Assembly (NCBI GenBank): GCA_027623585.1
Contig: JAQBVK010000083.1
Span: 1-9,039 of the forward strand
Reading direction: 5' to 3'
Origin: Planctomycetota bacterium
GTDB taxonomy: Bacteria; Planctomycetota; UBA1135
DNA length: 9,039 nucleotides
Position numbers and translations under genes: made by a program
Part shown: piece by piece, positions 1 to 4,062 of the stretch
Position numbering within the stretch: the stretch's first letter is position 1
Layout of the letters: the number at the start of each line of letters is the position of its first letter
The notes under the pieces: model-generated
What the model saw: only the letters and a program-made list of their open reading frames with translations
Databases searched by the model: none
What the model was told of the DNA's origin: nothing

Positions 1-261
1 GAGGCCGCCCGGATCCTCAAGGACCGCGGGGCCGAGCGGGTCCTGATTGCGGCCAGCCACGCCGTCCTGTGCGGCCCAGCCGTCGATCGGCTTCGAAATT
101 CATCCGCCGAAGCGGTGCTGGTTTCCAATACAATACCCCTCCACGGCGACCTGCCCGACAAGCTCAGGATCGTTTCGGTGGGGCCGCTCCTGGCCCGCGC
201 CGTCAACCGAATCCACCGAGAAGAGTCGGTCAGCGCCCTGTTCGAAGAACAAGGGGTCTGA
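1..261 (+). CDS. prs: Ribose-phosphate pyrophosphokinase (PRPP synthetase), C-terminal part
   Basis: Partial gene that enters from upstream; 86 codons and a TGA stop are visible. The enzyme transfers pyrophosphate from ATP to ribose 5-phosphate to make PRPP for nucleotide, histidine, tryptophan and NAD synthesis in the cytoplasm. Recognised from the typical C-terminal order: a helix ending GAERVLIAASHAVLCGPAVDRL, then the SNTIPL strand, the SVGPLLARAVNRIH helix and a terminal ESVSALFEEQGV that matches the family's ESxSxLF ending. The PRPP-binding loop (VDDxxxTxGT type) should lie just upstream, outside the window. The TGA falls in the loop of a small GGGGT/ACCCC inverted repeat, and rplY starts 22 bases later. 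A prs-ctc-pth order is common in bacteria and supports the call. Confidence 0.93.
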   Translation, partial: EAARILKDRGAERVLIAASHAVLCGPAVDRLRNSSAEAVLVSNTIPLHGDLPDKLRIVSVGPLLARAVNRIHREESVSALFEEQGV

Positions 262-265
262 CCCC
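253..265 (+). promoter_or_regulatory. Small inverted repeat over the prs stop codon
   Basis: GGGGT (253-257) and ACCCC (261-265) form a perfect 5-bp stem with a CTG loop that contains part of the TGA stop. No T-run follows, so it is not a canonical intrinsic terminator. At 5 bp in GC-rich DNA it could be chance; it is listed because the other loose junctions in this window also carry hairpins. Confidence 0.25.
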
Positions 266-283
266 GCCGCCCGTACGACAGTC

Positions 284-784
284 ATGAACATCGCGTCCCT
301 GAAAGCCGAGCCCCGCGAGGGCATCGGATCCAATGCTTCCGATAAGGTCCGCGCCGCCGGACGTATCCCCGTGATCTTGTTTGGATCCGGCCAGCCGAGC
401 CAATCGCTGTCCGTTGACCAGCGCGAGTTCGAACGCGCGCTCAAAGAGCGGCGCATCGAGTACGTGCTTGAGATCGGCACCGACAAGGAGCAAGCTGCTC
501 TGCGGAACGTGCAATACGACCGCATGGGTGACCGGATTCTGCACCTGGACTTCCTTCGCGACCCCACCGGGGAGATCGGAGCGCGTCTGGTGCGCGAATC
601 CGTCGAAGCCGAGGTGCGGCGCAAGGCCATGGTCGTGGCCGCGATGGAGCACCAGGCCTTCGAAGAGGCGAAGCGCAAGGCCGCCGAGGCCGCTGCCGCA
701 GCTGCCGCAGGTCTGCTTCCGGGCGCGGCGGTCGCTCCCGCCAAGGGTGGCGCTGCCGCCAAACCGGCCACTCCCGCCAAGTGA
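284..784 (+). CDS. rplY: 50S ribosomal protein L25 (Ctc family) with Ala-rich tail
   Basis: 166 residues. L25 binds 5S rRNA in the large ribosomal subunit. Residues 1-92 match the L25 RNA-binding domain: LKAEPREGIGSNASDKVRAAGRIPVILFG, then SLSVDQREFERAL and a closing VQYDRMGDRILHLDFLR. The longer Ctc/TL5 type normally continues with a beta-rich second domain of about 90 residues. Here that region is only about 74 residues and looks helical and low-complexity: a charged helix (about 100-135), a run of alanines (133-142) and an Ala/Pro/Lys end (KGGAAAKPATPAK). The ATG at 284 is chosen because L25 homology begins there; the open frame extends upstream to about 47 but overlaps prs without L25 similarity. 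No clear Shine-Dalgarno precedes it, so coupling to prs translation, 22 bases upstream, is plausible. Domain identity is firm; the tail's role is unknown. Confidence 0.93.
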   Translation: MNIASLKAEPREGIGSNASDKVRAAGRIPVILFGSGQPSQSLSVDQREFERALKERRIEYVLEIGTDKEQAALRNVQYDRMGDRILHLDFLRDPTGEIGARLVRESVEAEVRRKAMVVAAMEHQAFEEAKRKAAEAAAAAAAGLLPGAAVAPAKGGAAAKPATPAK

Positions 785-802
785 TGGGCGTGAGGGTTCG
801 CT

Positions 803-831
803 CCGGGCGTCGCCTTGCCGGTGTCGCCCGG
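803..831 (+). promoter_or_regulatory. Hairpin in the rplY-pth gap
   Basis: CCGGGCG (803-809) pairs perfectly with CGCCCGG (825-831). Inside, after a T-T mismatch (810/824), CGCC (811-814) pairs with GGTG (820-823) with one G-U, leaving loop TTGCC. The result is an 11-bp interrupted stem lying 18 bases after the rplY stop and 10 bases before the pth ATG. No T-run follows. It could dampen read-through, protect an mRNA end, or limit ribosome access to pth. Function is inferred only. Confidence 0.4.
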
Positions 832-841
832 CGCCTCTACG

Positions 842-1450
842 ATGTTCCGTCCCTCTGAGACGCCCAGCCCTTCGGGATGGCGTCTTGTCGTCGGCCTGGG
901 CAACCCAGGTGACGAGTACGCCGGCACCCGACACAACGTCGGCTTCGAGGCGATCGATCTTTTGGCCGCCCGCCGCGGACTTCGCTGGCAGGTTGACGGG
1001 CCAGCGCTTTGCGCCCTCGATGAGGCCGCGCATTACGCGCTGATGAAACCGCTCACCTACATGAACCGCAGTGGCGCCGCTCTGCGCCACTTCGCGCGCA
1101 AGCATCCGCTCGACGGACCGGCCTCCATTTTCATCGTGACGGATGATTTCCACCTCCCGCTCGGCGCGCTTCGCGTGCGACCTGACGGAAGTACTGGCGG
1201 CCACAACGGCCTCGCCTCGATCGAGGCCGAGGTCGGCTCCAAGGAGTACCCGCGCCTGCGCATCGGCGTAGGAGAGCCGGGCTCCGATGCCGTGGATTTC
1301 GTTCTGTCTCGTTTCTCCGTCGCCGACCGGCGCGTGCTCGAGGAATGCCTCGAGACCGCGAGTTGGTGCGCGGAGGACTGGGTTCGCGGCTCCTCGCTCG
1401 AGGATCTGCGGGCTCGTTACAACCGCCGCACGCCGCAGGCGGGATCCTGA
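842..1450 (+). CDS. pth: Peptidyl-tRNA hydrolase
   Basis: 202 residues. It releases peptides from peptidyl-tRNA that drops off stalled ribosomes, recycling tRNA in the cytoplasm. Bacterial Pth features in order: LVVGLGNPG with Asn21; GTRHNVGF with the catalytic His31 (E. coli His20); MKPLTYMNRSG with Asn75 (E. coli Asn68); VTDDFHLPLG with Asp101 (E. coli Asp93); and GSTGGHNGL with Asn122 (E. coli Asn114), followed by EYPRLRIGVGEPG and a VDFVLSRFS C-terminal segment. All expected active-site residues are present. The ATG at 842 gives a normal-length protein with about 12 extra N-terminal residues. In-frame TTG (815) and GTG (821) codons upstream lie inside the intergenic hairpin and are less likely. 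No good Shine-Dalgarno is visible. Its place next to L25 fits a translation operon. Confidence 0.96.
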   Translation: MFRPSETPSPSGWRLVVGLGNPGDEYAGTRHNVGFEAIDLLAARRGLRWQVDGPALCALDEAAHYALMKPLTYMNRSGAALRHFARKHPLDGPASIFIVTDDFHLPLGALRVRPDGSTGGHNGLASIEAEVGSKEYPRLRIGVGEPGSDAVDFVLSRFSVADRRVLEECLETASWCAEDWVRGSSLEDLRARYNRRTPQAGS

Positions 1451-1465
1451 CGAGAGTCGTCAGGA
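1445..1465 (+). promoter_or_regulatory. Perfect 9-bp hairpin spanning the pth stop, upstream of rpsF
   Basis: TCCTGACGA (1445-1453) and TCGTCAGGA (1457-1465) are exact reverse complements separated by GAG. The pth TGA (1448-1450) is inside the left arm. No T-run follows, so a classic intrinsic terminator is unlikely. After it come a direct repeat of ACCGG (1469-1473, 1478-1482) and the rpsF ribosome binding site GGAAAGG (1481-1487). The rpsF leader is a known place for autoregulation by the S6:S18 complex, which recognises a structured RNA with a CCG box. CCG occurs twice here, but I cannot show that the fold matches that motif. Confidence 0.45.
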
Positions 1466-1493
1466 CGCACCGGCAGGACCGGAAAGGCACGAC

Positions 1494-1952
1494 ATGACTG
1501 ATCACAAACACTACTACCAAGCGATGTTCCTGCTGGATAACCAGGAGGTCCGCCAGAAAGGCTTCAACGAGGTGCGCGACTGGGTGCGCCGCACCCTTGA
1601 GAAGCACGCCATCTCGGTCCCGGTGCTCCGCCTGTGGGGCGAGCGCGAGATGACCTACCGCGTCGGTACGCGCGGCCGCGCGACCTACCTGCTCGGCTGG
1701 CTCGAAGCGGCCGGCAACTCCATCAACGAGGCGAAGCGCGAGCTCTACCTGGTCGGTCCGGTGTTCCGTTGCCTGTTCCTCGAAGAAGCTGCGATTCCCG
1801 AGGACGAACTCGCGCTCGGCATTCCCGCGATCGCGGACCATGAGCTCGTGATTCCGGAAGAAGGCGCCGAGACGGATGATGAATCCGATGACTTCAGCGC
1901 TCGCGAAGAAGAAAAGGTCGCTGTCGGCAGCGAGGAGGAGAACGATGGCTAA
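1494..1952 (+). CDS. rpsF: 30S ribosomal protein S6 with acidic C-terminal tail
   Basis: 152 residues. S6 pairs with S18 on the platform of the small ribosomal subunit. The core (about 6-100) fits the ferredoxin-like S6 fold: YYQAMFLLD strand, a long helix EVRDWVRRTLEKH, LWGEREMTYRVGTRGRATYLLGWLEA corresponding to the usual WGKRRLAYPI...YYLxxF segment, then a final helix and FRCLFLEE strand. It is divergent but correctly placed before rpsR and rplI. Residues 115-152 form an acidic tail with 17 Asp/Glu among 38 residues and only two Lys/Arg, ending EEENDG. The ATG at 1494 is preceded by GGAAAGG with 6-base spacing. The end overlaps rpsR by 8 bases, and the Glu codons of the tail carry the rpsR ribosome binding site. 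Confidence 0.9.
   Translation: MTDHKHYYQAMFLLDNQEVRQKGFNEVRDWVRRTLEKHAISVPVLRLWGEREMTYRVGTRGRATYLLGWLEAAGNSINEAKRELYLVGPVFRCLFLEEAAIPEDELALGIPAIADHELVIPEEGAETDDESDDFSAREEEKVAVGSEEENDG
1933..1938 (+). promoter_or_regulatory. Ribosome binding site of rpsR inside rpsF
   Basis: AGGAGG, six bases before the rpsR ATG. It is made by three consecutive GAG codons (Glu147-149 of S6) and fixes the rpsR start at 1945, ruling out the upstream in-frame ATG codons near 1876. Confidence 0.85.
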
Positions 1953-2127
1953 GAAAGAATCCCGTCACTTCGACTTCAAAGACGTTGAAGGCCTGCAGGT
2001 CTACATGACTTCGCAGGGATTGCTACTGCCCGCCAAGCGATCCGGCCTGAACGCGCGCGAACAGCGCCGTCTCAAGCGCGCGATCAAGCAGGCGCGCTTC
2101 CTCGCTTTGCTTCCCTACACCGCCTAG
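1945..2127 (+). CDS. rpsR: 30S ribosomal protein S18
   Basis: 60 residues, shorter than the usual 70-80. S18 binds the platform of the 30S subunit next to S6. The conserved core is clear: FDFKDVEGLQVYMTSQGLLLPAKRSGLNAREQRRLKRAIKQARFLALLPYTA matches the family's iDYKDv...L..fis..GkI.prR.tg....qR.l..aIKrAR.lALLPy pattern. The N-terminal extension that in many bacteria carries zinc-binding cysteines is absent, and there is no cysteine at all, so this is a zinc-independent type. The start is set by an ideal AGGAGG; the gene overlaps rpsF by 8 bases, implying coupled synthesis of the two partner proteins. No ssb or priB gene lies between rpsF and rpsR, unlike many operons of this kind. Confidence 0.95.
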   Translation: MAKKESRHFDFKDVEGLQVYMTSQGLLLPAKRSGLNAREQRRLKRAIKQARFLALLPYTA

Positions 2128-2131
2128 GAGG
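2126..2131 (+). promoter_or_regulatory. Ribosome binding site of rplI overlapping the rpsR stop
   Basis: AGGAGG, sharing two bases with the TAG stop of rpsR, six bases before the GTG at 2138. An ATG at 2133 lies only one base after it and is out of frame with L9, so the spacing selects the GTG. Confidence 0.85.
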
Positions 2132-2137
2132 CATGCC

Positions 2138-2620
2138 GTGAAAACTCGTCTCATCTTGAGTGAAGACATCCCGGCGCTGGGTGATACCGGCGACGTGATC
2201 GAAGTGACGCCCGGCTACGCGCGCAACTACCTGTTGCCGATGGGCAAGGCGTTGCCGTGGTCCAAGGACGCGGTGCGTCGCATCGAAAAACGGCGCGTCG
2301 AAGCCGACACGCGCCGCGAGGAGATGCGTTCCGACATGGAAGCACTCGCCGCGCGCCTGGCGGAGGCGCAGATCACTTTTGAAGAGAAGGCCAACGAAGA
2401 GGGCCATCTCTACGGCGCAGTCAACACGCGCCGGCTCGCCGAGCGTCTCGTCGCCGCAGGCTTCGAGATTCCGGAACACCACGTGCGCCTCGCGGAGCCG
2501 ATCCGCCAGGTCGGCGAATACACCGTGCCGATCCACGTGCACTCCGACATTAAGGCCGCCATCAAGGTCTGGGTCGTCGCGGTGCAGCCGGAGAAGCCCG
2601 CGGAACCCGCCGAGGCCTAG
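2138..2620 (+). CDS. rplI: 50S ribosomal protein L9
   Basis: 160 residues, slightly longer than the usual 148-150. L9 binds 23S rRNA near the base of the L1 stalk and helps keep reading frame. The N-terminal rRNA-binding domain is plain (MKTRLILSEDIPALGDTGDVIEVTPGYARNYLLPMGKAL, residues 1-39, including the GYARNYLxP signature), followed by a long charged connecting helix (about 41-80) and the C-terminal domain (about 83-150: FEEKANEEGHLYGAVNTRRLAERLVAAGFEI, ending IKVWVVAVQ). A short Pro/Glu/Ala tail is added at the end. The GTG start at 2138 is fixed by AGGAGG at ideal spacing. The gene follows rpsR by 10 bases in the classic rpsF-rpsR-rplI operon order. Confidence 0.96.
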   Translation: MKTRLILSEDIPALGDTGDVIEVTPGYARNYLLPMGKALPWSKDAVRRIEKRRVEADTRREEMRSDMEALAARLAEAQITFEEKANEEGHLYGAVNTRRLAERLVAAGFEIPEHHVRLAEPIRQVGEYTVPIHVHSDIKAAIKVWVVAVQPEKPAEPAEA

Positions 2621-2637
2621 GCGGCCCGCTTACCCGG

Positions 2638-2662
2638 ATCGCAGGGAGTGCCTCCCAGCGAT
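2638..2662 (+). terminator. Terminator-like hairpin between rplI and dnaB, without T-run
   Basis: ATCGC (2638-2642) pairs with GCGAT (2658-2662), and GGGAG (2644-2648) with CTCCC (2652-2656), separated by one A-A mismatch and closed by a TGC loop: 10 bp in all. It sits 17 bases after the rplI stop and 23 bases before the dnaB ATG. The missing T-run argues against an efficient intrinsic terminator; it may be an attenuator or an mRNA processing or stability element separating the abundant ribosomal-protein message from the dnaB-envelope message. I see no convincing promoter before dnaB. Confidence 0.4.
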
Positions 2663-2685
2663 GCGGGACCTACACTTGAGCCATC

Positions 2686-4062
2686 ATGGCCGATCGTGGC
2701 CCGACCGATCGCGTTCCGTACGACCTGACGGCCGAAATGGCCGTGATTGGGTCGGTGCTGCGCGATCCGCGCTGCATCCCCGAGGTGTGCGCGCACCTCG
2801 GACCGGAGGACTTCTACGGTCCGCGCCATCGCCGCATCTTCCATTTGATGGAGGAGATGGAGAAGCGCAGCGCCGGGCATTGCGATGCGGTTTCGATGGC
2901 GCACGAGCAGGAGCGGCAAGGACTGAGCGAAGAGCTCGGCGGTCCGGAGTACCTGCAGGAGCTGATGATGGCGGTGCCATCCATCGCCTTCCTCGAGAAC
3001 CACGTGCGCATCGTGCGCGACCTCGCGGTCAAGCGCGCGTTGCTCGACGCGGCATCGGCCGTCCAGCGTCTGGTGTACTCGCCGGAAGAGGATGAGATCG
3101 GTCAAATCGTCGAGCAAGCGGAGAACGTGCTCTACAAGGTGGGGGACCGGCTGGTCTCCAAGAACGCCGAATCGATGCGCGAACTCGTGGACCGCTCGCT
3201 CGAGCAGCTGCTCGAGGGCAAGGGTCAGGAGCAAGGCCTTCAGACCAGCTTCCTCGATCTCGACGAGAAGCACGGCTTCCGCGCAGGCGACCTGATCGTG
3301 CTCGCGGCGCGGCCCGGCATGGGCAAGACCGCGTTGGCGCTGAACCTGCTCGAACGCATCGCGCTCAAGGAGAACAAGGCGGTGTTGATGTTCTCGCTCG
3401 AGATGCCTTGCGACCAATTGGTGATGCGATTGCTGTCGGCCAATGCGCGGATTCCGCACGAGCATCTGCGCCGCGGACGCCTCACTCCGGAAGACCGGAG
3501 GCGCATCACGCTCTCGGGCAGCGCGTTGCGCAACGCTCGCGTGCACATTGACGAGACTTCGCAACCAACCTTGGCTGAGATCCGCGCGAAGGCGCGCCGC
3601 TTGAAACGTGACGGCGCCGTGGATCTGATCATCGTGGACTATCTCCAGTTGCTGCAAGCGCGCGCGGAGAGCCGGCAGAACGAGATCGCGCTGATCTCGC
3701 GGACGCTGAAGTCGATTGCGCGCGACTTGCGGGTGCCGGTGCTCGCGCTCGCGCAACTGAATCGCAAAGCGGAAGAACGCACCGATCACCGCCCGATGCT
3801 GGCCGATTTGCGAGAATCCGGCGCCATCGAACAGGACGCCGACTTGGTGCTGTTGTTGATGCGCGAAGAGGTCTATGGAGAGACCGATGACAACCGCGAC
3901 AAGGCCCAGATCTTCGTCGCCAAGAACCGTCACGGCCCAACCGGCGATTTTGCGCTGCGCTTCGACAAGCGCTTCATGCGATTCGAGAATTTTGTTCACT
4001 CGGCGACGGAGCGGTCCGCGCCCCCGTCTTCCACACCTGCGGCCGCCACAGCTTTCGAATGA
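2686..4062 (+). CDS. dnaB: Replicative DNA helicase DnaB
   Basis: 458 residues, full length. DnaB is the hexameric 5'-3' helicase that unwinds DNA at the replication fork and contacts primase. The N-terminal helical domain covers about 10-112 (PYDLTAEMAVIGSVL...EDFYGPRHRRIFHLM), a linker and coiled-coil region about 113-180, and the RecA-like ATPase domain about 185-438. Motifs: Walker A ARPGMGKT (208-215); SLEM with Glu239; Walker B LIIVDYLQLL with Asp318; LALAQLNR with Gln357; DLRESGAIEQDAD (374-386); and VAKNRHGPTG (411-420) holding Lys413 and the likely arginine finger Arg415. No intein interrupts the Walker A or other motifs. The last 18 or so residues are a Ser/Pro/Ala tail. Position after rplI is the common dnaB location. 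Its TGA overlaps the bamA ATG (ATGA). The start is chosen by homology; no strong Shine-Dalgarno is seen. Confidence 0.97.
   Translation: MADRGPTDRVPYDLTAEMAVIGSVLRDPRCIPEVCAHLGPEDFYGPRHRRIFHLMEEMEKRSAGHCDAVSMAHEQERQGLSEELGGPEYLQELMMAVPSIAFLENHVRIVRDLAVKRALLDAASAVQRLVYSPEEDEIGQIVEQAENVLYKVGDRLVSKNAESMRELVDRSLEQLLEGKGQEQGLQTSFLDLDEKHGFRAGDLIVLAARPGMGKTALALNLLERIALKENKAVLMFSLEMPCDQLVMRLLSANARIPHEHLRRGRLTPEDRRRITLSGSALRNARVHIDETSQPTLAEIRAKARRLKRDGAVDLIIVDYLQLLQARAESRQNEIALISRTLKSIARDLRVPVLALAQLNRKAEERTDHRPMLADLRESGAIEQDADLVLLLMREEVYGETDDNRDKAQIFVAKNRHGPTGDFALRFDKRFMRFENFVHSATERSAPPSSTPAAATAFE

Noticed and set aside
47..283. N-terminal extension of the L25 frame
   Set aside because: It overlaps prs in another frame, has no L25 similarity, and the ATG at 284 matches the family's normal start.
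815..841. Upstream TTG or GTG start for pth
   Set aside because: Both lie inside the intergenic hairpin and lack a Shine-Dalgarno; the ATG at 842 already gives a slightly long Pth.
230..1204. 324-codon open frame on the - strand across rplY and pth
   Set aside because: Antisense to two recognised genes; low-complexity Arg/Gly/Ala translation without domain features.
3307..3420. Possible intein in DnaB
   Set aside because: DnaB is a common intein host, but Walker A and the following motifs run without interruption and the length is normal.
2617..3999. 460-codon open frame on the - strand opposite dnaB
   Set aside because: It lies wholly opposite a DnaB gene with every motif intact. Its composition (many His, Arg, Gln, Leu) is typical of an antisense shadow in GC-rich DNA.
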